Positions 16,354 to 26,300 of a stretch of DNA of 64,000 bases are shown piece by piece; within the stretch, counting starts at the first letter, position 1; the number at the start of each line of letters is the position of its first letter. The notes under the pieces are model-generated. The model searched no databases and was not told the DNA's origin. It was given only the letters and a program-made list of their open reading frames with translations. The position numbers were made by a program, and so were the translations under genes. The stretch comes from Brevundimonas mediterranea (lineage in GTDB: Bacteria; Pseudomonadota; Alphaproteobacteria; Caulobacterales; Caulobacteraceae), in contig NZ_JACIDA010000001.1 in the NCBI RefSeq assembly GCF_014196125.1, positions 1,240,001-1,304,000 on the forward strand, in the 5' to 3' direction.

Positions 16354-16869
16354 ATGCCGCCTGCTGACGAAAACGAGCCCCCCTTGTCCCTCGACGACTT
16401 CCAAAGCGACCTTCCGCAGGATCTCCAGGACGGCCTGATCGCCGTTGGCGAGGCCGCGCGCGATCTGCGCGAGCCCTGGTGGATCTTCGGCGGGGCGGCC
16501 ATGGCCCTGTACGGCCTGACCGACCTGCATGTGCCCGACATCGACGTCCTGTGCGCGCCGCGCGACGCCCGCGCCCTGCTGGCGGCGCTGGACGGCCAGG
16601 TCGTGGCCGATCCGGGCGAGGGTCTGTTCCGCTCGGCCGTCTTCGGCCGCGCCCCGGATCAGCCGATCCTGGTCGAGGTCATGGCCGACCTTGAGACCCG
16701 CGACGGCGCCGAATGGCGGCCGGTCGTCTTTACTTCGCGGCGTCGGGTCTTCATCGACGACGTCCCGTTGTTCGTGCCCGACATTCGGGACCATATCGCC
16801 CTTTACCGCCTGTTCGGCCGCCCCAAGGATCTGGCGCGCGTCGAACGGCTTGAACGACTGATCGCCTGA
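16354..16869 (+). CDS. nucleotidyltransferase-fold protein coupled to tgt
   Basis: A 171-residue cytoplasmic protein. [25 protein letters not shown] (about residues 42-67) resembles the GG-x-A...D-x-D core of minimal nucleotidyltransferases of the AbiEii or Pol-beta-like type, and ILVEVMADL could supply the third carboxylate. No toxin/antitoxin partner is visible. Its TGA overlaps the tgt ATG by one base, so it is translationally coupled to the queuosine gene. The role is unknown; tRNA-related nucleotidyl transfer is a possibility suggested only by the coupling. Confidence 0.7.
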   Translation: MPPADENEPPLSLDDFQSDLPQDLQDGLIAVGEAARDLREPWWIFGGAAMALYGLTDLHVPDIDVLCAPRDARALLAALDGQVVADPGEGLFRSAVFGRAPDQPILVEVMADLETRDGAEWRPVVFTSRRRVFIDDVPLFVPDIRDHIALYRLFGRPKDLARVERLERLIA

Positions 16870-17978
16870 TGCCCTTCCCCTTCGAGATTTCCGCCAAAGA
16901 AGGCCGCGCCCGCACCGGCGTGCTGAAGACCGCGCGCGGCGACATCCGCACCCCGGCCTTCATGCCCGTCGGCACGGCGGCGACGGTCAAGGCCATGACG
17001 GTGGATCAGGTCAAGGCGACCGGAGCCGACATCATCCTGGGCAACACCTATCACCTGATGCTGCGCCCCGGCCCCGAGCGGATGGAGCGTCTGGGCGGTC
17101 TCCACAAATTCATGGGCTGGGACAAGCCGATCCTGACCGACAGCGGCGGCTTCCAGGTCATGTCCCTGGCCGGCATCTCCAAGGTGAAGGAAGAGGCCGT
17201 GACCTTCTCCTCCCACATCGACGGCTCCAAACACGTCCTGACGCCGGAACGCTCGATCGAGATCCAGGCCGACCGGATCGGCGCCGACATCTCGATGCAA
17301 CTGGACCAGTGCGTCGCCTATCCGGCCGAAAAGGACGCCGCCCGCAAGGCCATGGAACTGTCGATCCGCTGGGGCGCGCGCTCCAAGGCCCGGTTCGGCG
17401 AGCGCGAGACCCAGGCCCTGTTCGGCATCCAGCAGGGCTCGACCTATGAGGACCTGCGCCGCCAGTCGTCGGACCAGCTGCGTGAAATCGGCTTCGACGG
17501 CTACGCCATCGGCGGTCTGGCCGTGGGCGAAGGCCACCAGGCCATGTGCGCGGTGCTGGACTATGCGCCCGAGATGCTGCCCGCCGACCGTCCCCGCTAT
17601 CTGATGGGGGTGGGCAAGCCGATCGACCTGGTCGAGGCGGTGTATCGCGGCGTGGACATGTTCGATTGCGTCCTGCCGACCCGCGCCGGCCGCCACGGCC
17701 AGGCCTGGACCTGGGACGGTCCGCTGAACCTGAAGAACGCCCGCTTCGCCGAGGACCAGGATCCGCTCGACCCTGCCATCGACGGGCCGTCGTCGCAGTA
17801 TTCAAAGGCCTATCTGCACCACCTGATCCGCGCCGACGAAATCCTCGGCAAGGTCCTGCTCAGCTGGCACAATATCGCCTTCTACCAGGCCCTGACCGCC
17901 GCCATGCGCGCCGCGATTTCGGAAGGCCGCTTCGAACAGTTCCGGCGCGACTTCCACGCGCGGCACGTGTCGAACTGA
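16869..17978 (+). CDS. tgt: queuine/preQ1 tRNA-guanine transglycosylase Tgt, zinc cysteines missing
   Basis: A 369-residue TGT that exchanges G34 of Asn/Asp/His/Tyr tRNAs for preQ1. Substrate-pocket and catalytic blocks are present: [30 protein letters not shown], and the nucleophile-containing [11 protein letters not shown] (Asp266). In the zinc region the family has three cysteines (C-x-C-x2-C before SRAYLHHL). Here the same segment reads [18 protein letters not shown], with Ala303, Asp305 and Ser308 at the cysteine positions, while the fourth ligand His334 remains. The gene is full length with no frameshift. It follows the nucleotidyltransferase-like gene with a one-base overlap. Confidence 0.95.
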   Translation: MPFPFEISAKEGRARTGVLKTARGDIRTPAFMPVGTAATVKAMTVDQVKATGADIILGNTYHLMLRPGPERMERLGGLHKFMGWDKPILTDSGGFQVMSLAGISKVKEEAVTFSSHIDGSKHVLTPERSIEIQADRIGADISMQLDQCVAYPAEKDAARKAMELSIRWGARSKARFGERETQALFGIQQGSTYEDLRRQSSDQLREIGFDGYAIGGLAVGEGHQAMCAVLDYAPEMLPADRPRYLMGVGKPIDLVEAVYRGVDMFDCVLPTRAGRHGQAWTWDGPLNLKNARFAEDQDPLDPAIDGPSSQYSKAYLHHLIRADEILGKVLLSWHNIAFYQALTAAMRAAISEGRFEQFRRDFHARHVSN

Positions 17979-17980
17979 CC

Positions 17981-18289
17981 ATGCGCGTCGAGAAGTCGGG
18001 CTTCCACGCCTACAACACCTATCTGGAAGAGCCGCCCCGCGACGCGGGGAACGAGACGGCCCGGCACCGCCACGTCATCATCATCGGCGGCGACAAATAC
18101 TCATTCTTCGCCCATTGGTCCGGCAAGTTCGCGCACAAGGGCGAACGGATCTCGTTCGACTGGGAATGGGACCGGACCGGCGAGTTCCGCAACATCGACA
18201 AATCGTCCTTCGAGGCCTTCGCCAAGGACGGCGCGGTACACATCAGAGGCGATCGCACCGACAAGCGCCGGCCTGCCGGCAGACGTTAG
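17981..18289 (+). CDS. hypothetical protein, 102 residues, downstream of tgt
   Basis: Unrecognised soluble protein starting two bases after the tgt stop, so probably in the same operon. It is rich in aromatic residues and histidine (HAYNTYLEEP, RHRHVIIIGGDKYSFFAHWSGKFAHKGERISFDWEWDRTGEF), with strand-like alternation suggesting a small beta-rich domain, and it ends in a basic tail (RGDRTDKRRPAGRR). No signal peptide. The basic tail and position beside tgt allow an RNA-binding role, but nothing proves it. Confidence 0.65.
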   Translation: MRVEKSGFHAYNTYLEEPPRDAGNETARHRHVIIIGGDKYSFFAHWSGKFAHKGERISFDWEWDRTGEFRNIDKSSFEAFAKDGAVHIRGDRTDKRRPAGRR

Positions 18290-18324
18290 ATCCCGTCGGT
18301 AGACCCGGTGCGCATACGGTTCCC

Positions 18325-18867
18325 CTACCGCTTCGGCCGGAACCAGCTCGGCGCCGCCGGCGGAGCGCAGTTCCTCTGCATGCCGATCCCCTTCAGGAAG
18401 GCGCGACGCATCCGCCCCGACTGGATGGCCGACTGGACATGGCGGCTGTGCTGATCGGCGCCGCTGAGACGGCGGATCCAGCTTCGTCCGGGGATGAAAT
18501 CGGTCGTCGTCCCGCGAATGGCGTCCAGGGCCGCCCTGGCCGCCGCATCGGCCGCCTGTTCGCTGCGATACGAGCCGTCCTGGCGTGGCGGCTCGTCCGT
18601 ATCCGGCCCCAGGGCCTCGTCCAGCCGCGCCACCTCAGCGCCGATGGTCGAGCACTGATTCAGATTGCGCAGGTCATAAGGATTGGCCTCGGCCTGCAAC
18701 AGCACCGTCGGAATCAGCTGACGCCGCAGGTTGAAATCGTCCAGCGGGGCGGTGACGGCGTCGCCCAGCCCCGCCCCGACCTGTTCCGCGCCGCTCATGG
18801 CCGAACGCCCGGCGTTGCAGCCGGCGAGCAGGACGGCCGCGAGGGCCAAAGGGAGGATCGGCTTCAT
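18325..18867 (-). CDS. hypothetical lipoprotein, 180 residues
   Basis: An exported lipoprotein: MKPILPLALAAVLLAGC gives a classic lipobox with the lipidated Cys17. The mature part is soluble, with a predicted helical region (GAEQVGAGLGDAVTAPLDDFNLRRQLIPTVLLQAEANPYDL) and two more cysteines (NQCS, QRNC) that could form a disulfide. I recognise no family. It stands alone between the tgt operon and the ROK kinase. Confidence 0.75.
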   Translation of the reverse strand: MKPILPLALAAVLLAGCNAGRSAMSGAEQVGAGLGDAVTAPLDDFNLRRQLIPTVLLQAEANPYDLRNLNQCSTIGAEVARLDEALGPDTDEPPRQDGSYRSEQAADAAARAALDAIRGTTTDFIPGRSWIRRLSGADQHSRHVQSAIQSGRMRRAFLKGIGMQRNCAPPAAPSWFRPKR

Positions 18868-18936
18868 CCGGCTCTTAGACCACGCCCGGCCGTCGCGATC
18901 AAAACCCCCGCGACCTTGGGCGGCGTTTATCCGCGA

Positions 18937-19803
18937 TCAGGCGGCCAGGTCCAGCGCCATCAGCATCGCCCCATCCAGCCCGGCGTGCTCACGCTCGGCC
19001 GCCACCAGATAGCCGCCCTCGCCCATCACCACCGCCGATCCATAGCCGTTGACCCGGCGTCGCGCCGCCGCCTCGACCTCGGCGATCAGGCCCGGCGTGG
19101 ACATGACGCCGCCGCCCAGCACGATCCGATCCGGCGCCCAGGCGAACACCAGCCCGGCGACCAACTGCCCCAGATAGTCGGCGACCACAGCCCGTACCTC
19201 ATCCGCGTCTTCCAGGCCTCGCCCCGCCAGCCGCGTCTGCACCGCCGGCCCGGCCGCCAGCCCCTCGACGCAATCGGCATGGAAGGGGCAGGCGCTGGCC
19301 TGGACGTCGCCCTCGGCCCGGCGCACGAACAGATGACCGATCTCCGGATGCAGCGCCCCCTTCAGCGTCTGGCCGTCCACACACAGGCCGCCGCCGATTC
19401 CGGTACCCACGGTGACATAGGCCACGGCCCGCGCCCCCCGGCCGGCGCCCAGTCGGGCCTCGGCCACGGCGGCGGCGTTGACGTCGGTATCCACGGCGAA
19501 CGGGGCGCCCAGACGGTCGGCCAGGGCCCTGGACAGATTGAACCCGGTCCAGCCCGGCTTGGGCGTGGCCAGCATCAGCCCGCGCTGGGGCGAGGCCGGA
19601 TCGACCACCAGAGGCCCGAAACTGGCGACGCCCAGACCGGCGACCGGCCTTTCGGCCGCCGCAGCCACAAGGGCCTCGACCGCCGCCTCAGGCCGCCCGG
19701 TCACGAACCGGCCCTCGTCCAGCACGACGCCCGCCGCATCGGCGATGCGCCACACGACCTTGGTCCCGCCCGTCTCGACTGCAAAGAAGAGGGGCTGGGG
19801 CAT
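18937..19803 (-). CDS. ROK-family sugar kinase, fructokinase-like
   Basis: A 288-residue ROK kinase phosphorylating a hexose (fructokinase-type by similarity to ScrK/GmuE). ATP-binding VETGGTKVVWRI is at the N-terminus, and the central VGTGIGGGLCVDG and LHPEIGHLFVRR blocks contain the catalytic region. The zinc signature is CPFHADCVEGLAAGPA. No sugar transporter or regulator adjoins it, and there is no helix-turn-helix, so it is an enzyme rather than an ROK repressor. Confidence 0.88.
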   Translation of the reverse strand: MPQPLFFAVETGGTKVVWRIADAAGVVLDEGRFVTGRPEAAVEALVAAAAERPVAGLGVASFGPLVVDPASPQRGLMLATPKPGWTGFNLSRALADRLGAPFAVDTDVNAAAVAEARLGAGRGARAVAYVTVGTGIGGGLCVDGQTLKGALHPEIGHLFVRRAEGDVQASACPFHADCVEGLAAGPAVQTRLAGRGLEDADEVRAVVADYLGQLVAGLVFAWAPDRIVLGGGVMSTPGLIAEVEAAARRRVNGYGSAVVMGEGGYLVAAEREHAGLDGAMLMALDLAA

Positions 19804-19826
19804 GGGCGCTCCGGATCAGGAGAAAA

Positions 19827-19903
19827 TGGTACGTCCTCTCGGGCTCGAACCGAGGACCCTCTGATTAAAAGTCAGATGCTCTAACCAACTGAGCTAAGGA
19901 CGC
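19827..19903 (-). tRNA. tRNA-Lys(TTT)
   Basis: Read on the minus strand: acceptor GCGTCCT pairs with AGGACGT (first pair G-T), the D-arm contains AGCTCAGTTGGTTAGAGC, the anticodon loop is CTTTTAA within the CTGA/TCAG stem (anticodon TTT), and the T-arm is CTCGG-TTCGAGC-CCGAG. Discriminator A and an encoded CCA end it. 77 bases including CCA. Confidence 0.96.
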
Positions 19904-19992
19904 ACCGCGCGACGTCCGGGGCGAGCCCGAACCGTCGAAGGGCGCCTTCTGTTGCAATCCGCCCTTCCGGTCAAGACCGGGTCTGCTACTCA

Positions 19993-21084
19993 ATGCGAAT
20001 GAAACCGCTCAACGGACTGCGCATCCTCGAATTCGACGGCCTGGGGCCTGTGACGTTCGCCGGCCTGATGCTGGCCGACATGGGGGCCGAGGTCCTGCGT
20101 CTGACCCGCGCAGCCTCGGCGGGCGCCCCCGTTTTCGCCGAGGTGGGCGGGGCCCTGCTGCATCGGGGGCGGTCCGCCGTGCCGGTGGACCTGAAGTCCG
20201 AGAACGACCGCGACCGAATTCTGCGTCTGGCCGAGGGCGCGGACGCGGTGATTGAGGGATTTCGGCCCGGCGTCATGGAACGGCTGGGCTATGGCCCCGA
20301 GGTTTTGCACGCCCGCAACCCGGCCCTGGTCTTCGGTCGGGTGACGGGCTGGGGCCAGACCGGGCCGCTGGCCGACGCCGTGGGGCACGACCTGAACTAT
20401 ATCGGCCTGTCGGGGGTGCTGCACGCCATGGGCGAGGCGGACCGCCCGCCGCCCCCGCCGCTGAATCTGGTCGGCGATTACGGCGGCGGGGCGATGATGC
20501 TGACGACAGGGGTGCTGGCGGCCCTGCTGGAGGCCAGGACCACGGGACGGGGCCGGATCGTGGACGCCGCCATGACCGACGGGACGGCCCTGTTGGGCGG
20601 CCTGTTCCAGGCCCTGCGCGGCCAAGGGCTCTGGAGCGAGCGCCGCGGAGCCAATCTGCTGGACGGAGGCGCGCCCTTCTATCGCTGCTACGCCTGTCGG
20701 GACGGCGGCTTCGTCGCGGTCGCGGCGCTGGAGCCGCGCTTCTACGCCGCCCTGCTGGCGGGCCTTGGGATCGATCCATCCGAAGCGCCTCAGCATGACA
20801 GGACCGGCTGGGCCGCCCTGCACGACCGGTTCGCCGCCCTGTTCGCGGCGAGGGACCGGGACGACTGGACGACGCATTTCGCCGGGACCGAGGCCTGCGT
20901 GACGCCCGTTCTCAGCCTGGCGGAGGCGCCGGATCATCCGCACAATCGCGACCGGGCGACCTTCCGGAACGGCCTGCCCGCTCCCGCGCCCCGCTTCGAC
21001 GGCGCCGAACCGTCAACGCCGCCCGTCCCGCCCCTGACCTCCCTGGGCGAGGCGGTCTGGAGCAAGAGGCGGGATGACCCCTGA
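19993..21084 (+). CDS. CaiB/BaiF (class III) CoA-transferase family protein
   Basis: A 363-residue member of the CoA-transferase III family, close to alpha-methylacyl-CoA racemases. MKPLNGLRILEFDGLGPVTFAGLMLADMGAEVLRL is the N-terminal signature, VDLKSENDRDRILRLAEGADAVIEGFRPGVMERLG binds CoA, and GHDLNYIGLSGVLHAMG carries the catalytic-type Asp. Racemases keep this HD-N-Y block, which favours a racemase role over transferase. An ATG six bases downstream (MKPLNG) is an equally good start. Monocistronic. Confidence 0.88.
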   Translation: MRMKPLNGLRILEFDGLGPVTFAGLMLADMGAEVLRLTRAASAGAPVFAEVGGALLHRGRSAVPVDLKSENDRDRILRLAEGADAVIEGFRPGVMERLGYGPEVLHARNPALVFGRVTGWGQTGPLADAVGHDLNYIGLSGVLHAMGEADRPPPPPLNLVGDYGGGAMMLTTGVLAALLEARTTGRGRIVDAAMTDGTALLGGLFQALRGQGLWSERRGANLLDGGAPFYRCYACRDGGFVAVAALEPRFYAALLAGLGIDPSEAPQHDRTGWAALHDRFAALFAARDRDDWTTHFAGTEACVTPVLSLAEAPDHPHNRDRATFRNGLPAPAPRFDGAEPSTPPVPPLTSLGEAVWSKRRDDP

Positions 21085-21156
21085 AGTTTTCCGCGCTATG
21101 GGAACGAGGCGGCGCCGAGGGCGTTGCAACGGACGATATCCGGGGAACTATTTCTG

Positions 21157-21426
21157 ATGAGACGCTCGATCTTCGTTCTGACCGCGACGGCGCTGGGCGC
21201 GCTGGTGCTTGCGGGCTGCGACGACTACCAATCGAGATCGCAGGATGACTATGCCGACGCCCCTCCGGTCGAAGAACAGGCTCCCGCCGCCGAGGATTCG
21301 GCCGAGCCGGTCGTGGCGCCTGAAGTGACCGATCCGGCGCCGGCGCCGGCGCCAGCCCCCCTTCCGCCGGAAGAGCGGACGTCCGAACAGTCGGTTCAGC
21401 CGGAAAGCGAAACCCTGTTCTACTGA
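21157..21426 (+). CDS. small acidic/proline-rich lipoprotein
   Basis: An 89-residue lipoprotein: signal peptide MRRSIFVLTATALGALVLAGC with the lipidated cysteine at residue 21. A low-complexity mature chain rich in Glu, Pro and Ala (APAPAPAPLPPEE) follows and ends ETLFY. Such chains are often flexible envelope tethers. The start at 21157 is preferred over 21124 because it begins the signal peptide. Located directly upstream of tamA, but with 85 bp between them. Confidence 0.7.
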   Translation: MRRSIFVLTATALGALVLAGCDDYQSRSQDDYADAPPVEEQAPAAEDSAEPVVAPEVTDPAPAPAPAPLPPEERTSEQSVQPESETLFY

Positions 21427-21511
21427 GGCGCGCCGCTTCGCCGCCACATCAGGATGCAAGGGCGTACCGAGACGCCGACTTGGAGTCCGCGCCCTTGACG
21501 AAAGCTAGAGT

Positions 21512-23308
21512 TTGACGTTCCGGCCCACCCTGTTTCTCGCTGCGCTGGCGACCTGCAGCCTTTCCGCCCAGGCCGCCTCAGCCGATCCTCGCGCCCAGAT
21601 CCGCGGCGACATGGACGCCGAACTGCGCCGCATGCTGGAACGTGCGGTCGGCGAGGTGGATGGGGCCCCGGAAAGCCGTTTCGAAGCCCGTCGCCGCGCT
21701 CAGGGCGCCCTTTCGGCGGCCGAGGCCCTGCTGCGTTCCGAGGCCTATTACCAGCCCGTGCTGGAAGACGTGGTCGAGGGCGAGGATCGGCCGTCGGCCA
21801 TCGTGGACGTCCAGCCTGGCCGCCGCTTCCTGCTGACCCAGCCCACGATTACCTGGACCGATCCCGCGCCTGACGCCGAAAGCGCCGCCGACGCCCTGAA
21901 GGCCATAGGCTTGAAGGCGGGAGCCCCCGGACGGGCGGTGGACGTCATCTCCGGCGAAGGCCGGGCGGTCGCCACCCTGGTCCGCGACGGCTACGCCGAC
22001 GCCAAGGCCGATCCGCGCCGCGTCGTGGTCGATCACGCCGCCTTCACGGTCGCCCCGGAATACCGCATAGACTCGGGCCGGCTCGTTCTGCTGGACGGCG
22101 TGGTCATGCCCCGGACCGGTCGCACCAATCCGGCCTGGGTCGCGGGCCTGGCCCCCTGGACCGAGGGCGATCGCTATGATCCCGACCAGGTGGCCGAACT
22201 GGAACGCCGGCTGCTGGACACCGGGGTCTATGACGGGGTCGGCGTCGCCCTGGCGCCCGTCGACCAGACCAACGCCGACGGGCACCGCCCCATCATCGTC
22301 AATCTGCAGGACCGGCCGCGCCGCGTGCTGGAGGCCGGCGCCACCTGGTCCACGGCCGAGGGCGCGGGTGTCGATCTGATCTGGACCCGCTACAACCGTT
22401 TCGGCCGCGCCGATACCCTGAGGCTGGAAACGCGGCTGGCCGATATCGACAGCCGTATCGGCGCCGATCTGTCCCTGCCCCATTGGCGCAAGCCCGGTCG
22501 GACGCTGAAGCTGAGCGCCGGCGTGGTCAAGGAAGACACCGACGCCTACGACCGCACCGCCCTGGTGCTGGCCGCCGAACTTCAGCAGCGGATCGGCAAG
22601 ACCTCCTACTTCAACTATGGCGTCGGGCTGGACGCCGGCCGGTACAACGAGATCCGGTACGACTACACCTCCATCCCGCCCCGTGCGGTCAGCTTTGATC
22701 GCGATCTGGCCATCATCACCGGGCGGACCAGCGCCTATATCGACAACTCCAACGACCCGCTAAATCCGACCCAGGGCTGGCGCGTGACCGCCTCGGTCCA
22801 GCCGACCGCCGTGACCGGCCAGGACACGATCCTGTTCCTGCGCGGCGAAACCCAGGCCACGGCCTATCTGCCGCTCCAGGACGGGGCGCGCACGGTTCTG
22901 GCCGGCCGTCTCCGCATCGGTTCGATCATCGGCGGCGGCGAGCTGAGCGTGCCGTCGGACCGTCTGTTCTACTCGGGCGGCGGCGGATCGGTGCGCGGCT
23001 ACTCCTATCAGAGCGTCAATCCCAAACTGCCCGACCTGACCCCGCGCGGCGGCCTGTCGCTGTTCGAGACCTCGCTGGAGGTTCGTCGTGACATCGGTCA
23101 GAGCTTCCAGGCCGTCGCCTTCGTCGATGCGGGCGCCGTCGGCTTCCAGGAGACGCCGAACCTGACCAATATGCGCTACGGCGCGGGCCTGGGCGTCCGC
23201 TACAAGCTGCCGTTCGGTCCCATCCGCGCCGACATCGCCGTGCCGCTGGACAAGCGCGAGGGCGATTCCGCCTTCCAGATCTACATCAGCATCGGGCAGG
23301 CGTTTTGA
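21512..23308 (+). CDS. tamA: TamA outer-membrane assembly factor (Omp85)
   Basis: A 598-residue Omp85-family barrel. With TamB it inserts autotransporters and other proteins, or moves lipids, at the outer membrane. Signal peptide residues 1-24 (MTFRPTLFLAALATCSLSAQAA), POTRA domains to about residue 265, then a C-terminal barrel with SVRGYSYQS (lid/L6-like VRGY motif) and a terminal phenylalanine (ISIGQAF). A TTG start at 21512 is required: an in-frame stop lies two codons upstream, and the next ATG would remove the signal peptide. Its stop overlaps the TTG start of tamB. Confidence 0.92.
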   Translation: MTFRPTLFLAALATCSLSAQAASADPRAQIRGDMDAELRRMLERAVGEVDGAPESRFEARRRAQGALSAAEALLRSEAYYQPVLEDVVEGEDRPSAIVDVQPGRRFLLTQPTITWTDPAPDAESAADALKAIGLKAGAPGRAVDVISGEGRAVATLVRDGYADAKADPRRVVVDHAAFTVAPEYRIDSGRLVLLDGVVMPRTGRTNPAWVAGLAPWTEGDRYDPDQVAELERRLLDTGVYDGVGVALAPVDQTNADGHRPIIVNLQDRPRRVLEAGATWSTAEGAGVDLIWTRYNRFGRADTLRLETRLADIDSRIGADLSLPHWRKPGRTLKLSAGVVKEDTDAYDRTALVLAAELQQRIGKTSYFNYGVGLDAGRYNEIRYDYTSIPPRAVSFDRDLAIITGRTSAYIDNSNDPLNPTQGWRVTASVQPTAVTGQDTILFLRGETQATAYLPLQDGARTVLAGRLRIGSIIGGGELSVPSDRLFYSGGGGSVRGYSYQSVNPKLPDLTPRGGLSLFETSLEVRRDIGQSFQAVAFVDAGAVGFQETPNLTNMRYGAGLGVRYKLPFGPIRADIAVPLDKREGDSAFQIYISIGQAF

Positions 23309-26300
23309 CCGAAGCCCCGCCCGAAAACACGCAGGACGCCGCGCCGCCGGCAGAATCCGCCGCCGAGGTTCGCAAGAAGCGCAGCCTGCTGCAGCTGTTG
23401 GCCCTGATCGCCGGCGGCGTGGTCGGCGGCCTGCTGGTGCTGCTGGTCATCGCCCTGATCGGCGGGCGGATGTACATCGTCTCGGACGGCGGGCGCGACC
23501 TGGTGACCGGCTTCGTCCAGGGTCAGAAGATCAGCCGCTATGGTCGGATCAATGTCTATGGACTGAAGGGCGACCTGTTCGACGACTTCACCCTGGACCG
23601 GGTCACGGTGACCGACCGCGACGGCGTCTGGCTGGACGCCCGCAATGTGCGGGTGGACTGGTCCTACTGGCCGCTGATCACCCGCCGATTCCACGCCACC
23701 GACATCAGCGCAGAGGTGATCCAGCTGATCCGCCGGCCGGTTCTGGACGCCCCCAGCGGCGAACCCGGCGGCCCCCAACCCATCGACGTCGATATCGACC
23801 GCTTCTCCGCCAGGGTCGAACTGCTGGAAGGCTTTTCGAAGGAATACGGCCGGTGGAACCTGACGGGCGACATCGCCCTGCCCCGCCGGGGCGCCAAAAA
23901 CGCCACCGTCAACGCCGACAGCCTGAACCGTCCCGGCGACTATCTGCGGCTGGCGGCGACCTTCGGCGGCAAGCTGGAAGAGACGCGCGTCAATCTGCGC
24001 GCCAACGAGGCTCAGGGCGGGCCGCTGGCCGGCTCCCTGGGCTATTCGCCCGACCTGCCCTTCTCGGCCGTGGCCGTGGTGAACGCCGACATGGTCCACG
24101 CCAAGGTCCAGACCGGCCAGTTCACGCCCCTGACCGTCGATGGCCGCTTCGGCGAAGACGGCTCGCGCGTCTCGGGCTTCCTCGACTTCAGCGGATCGGA
24201 CCTGTTCGAACCCTTTGTTCAGCGCGTGGGCCGCACCGCCCGGTTCGGCTTCGCCATGGTTCCGGCCAAGGACAAGGCGTTCCAGGGCGTGGGCTGGAAG
24301 CTGATGTCGGACAATGTCGCGTCCGAGGCGCGCGGTCTGATCCGCATGTCGGATCGCAGTTCGCCCGATGGAATCAGGCTGGATCTCCAGACCGTCTCGC
24401 TGAGCCGTCTGGTCGGGTCCGATGTCGGCGGGCCGGCCGCCTATTCGGGCCTGTTCAAGGGCGACGCCGAGACCTGGACCCTGGAAGGTCAGGCCAGCCT
24501 GCTGAACGCCAATCTGGCCAGCTATCGCGCCACCCGCTTGGCCGGTCCGCTGAACGTCCAGGTCAAGGACGGCCGGATCGATCTGGACGGGGACATCCGC
24601 GCCGTTGGCGGTTCGAGCGAAGGGCTGATCGGCGGCCTGCTGGGCGCGACGCCGCGCGTGCAGATGGAGGCCGCCCGGATGAAGGACGGCGCCCTGTTGC
24701 TGGAAAAACTTGATCTTCAAGGCCAGGGGCTGACGCTGAAGGGCTCGGGCTCGCGCAATCTGCTGGGCGGCATGGGCTTCCGCGGCGATGCGCAACTGAC
24801 CGACGCCTCGCGCGTCCTGCCCGACGCCAGGGGCGCCTTTGGCGGCCCGATCCGCGCCTCGTCCGCCAAAACGGGCGCGCCCTGGGTGCTGACCTTCGAC
24901 GGCCGGGGCCGCAATCTGACGGTCGGAATGGACGAACTGAACCGGTTGCTGGGCCGCACGCCCCGCCTGCAACTGACCGGCAAGCTGAATGGGAACCGGA
25001 TCGAGGTGGATCGCGGCGAACTGACCGGGGCGGCCGGTCGCGCCGGGGCCAAGGGCCTGATCGAGACCGACGGCCGGCTGCGGCTGGCGCTGGACTGGAA
25101 CGCGCGCGGCCCCTTCGCCGTCGGACCGGTCGAGATCGGCGGCGACATGAACGGGCGCGGCGCCCTGACCGGCACATTATCCCAGCCGCGCGTCGATCTG
25201 ACCGCCGGGTTCGACAGGGTCACGGCCGGCGCCCTGACCCTGACCCAGGCCGACCTGATCCTGAGTTTCCGCAAGGGCGCGGATGCGTCGGACGGCCGGA
25301 TCACTGTGACCAGCGGTTCGAACTACGGCCCGGCCCGGGCGTCCGGGAACTTCTTCCTGGGCGGTCAGCGGATCCGGCTGAGCGATCTGGACGTCAACGC
25401 CGGCGGGGTGACCGCCCAGGGGGCGATCGCCCTGTCCAACAACGTCCCCTCCAGCGCGGACCTGACCTTCACCGCCCGCACCGGCGCCTTCCTGGCGTCG
25501 GGCGAGGCCAACGGCCGCATTCGTCTGACCGAAGGCGGCGGATCCGAAAGCGCCATCCTGGACGTCAGCGGCCGCAACATCCGCCTGGCCGGCCAGAGCT
25601 GGAACATCCGCACAATCGACCTGGACGGCCGCGGCACGCTGGACAACCTGCCCTTCACCCTGGCGCTGGACGTCGGCGGCGGCGTTCCTGCCCAGTTCAA
25701 CGGCACAGGCGTCTATTCGCGGCGCGGGGCCGCCCAGACCCTGACCCTGCGCGGCGGCGGCCGGGTGCGCGAGGTGGCCTTCACCACCCGCAGCGCCGCG
25801 ACGATCACCTTGAACGGCGAGAGCCGGTCGGCCCACCTCGACCTGGGCGTCGGCAGCGGCGTGCTGCTGGCCGATCTGCGTCAGGACGCCCGCACGGCGA
25901 TCATCCAGGCCGACCTGACCAGCGTGGACCTGCAGACCCTGTCGCCCAATCTTCGTGGTCGCGCTACCGGGCGGGTCGCCCTGCGCGGCGCGGGCGACGA
26001 CCTGTCCGGGTCGGCCAACGTCACCCTGGCGGACGTCCGCAGCATCGACGCCCCCAGCGGGCTTTCGGTCGACGGCCGGCTGGACGCGACCCTGATCAAC
26101 AACAGCCTGACGATCAAGGCGACGGCGTCCGACGAGGGCGCGGTCCAAGCGGCCGCCGATGTCGTTCTGCCGGTCGAGGCCTCGGCCGCCCCGCTGCGTC
26201 TGGCCATCGCCCGCCAGCGGCCCATGTCCGGCAATGTTTCGATCAACGGCCAGATCCAGCCGATCTGGGACCTGTTCCTGGGCGGCGACCGCAGCCTGGC

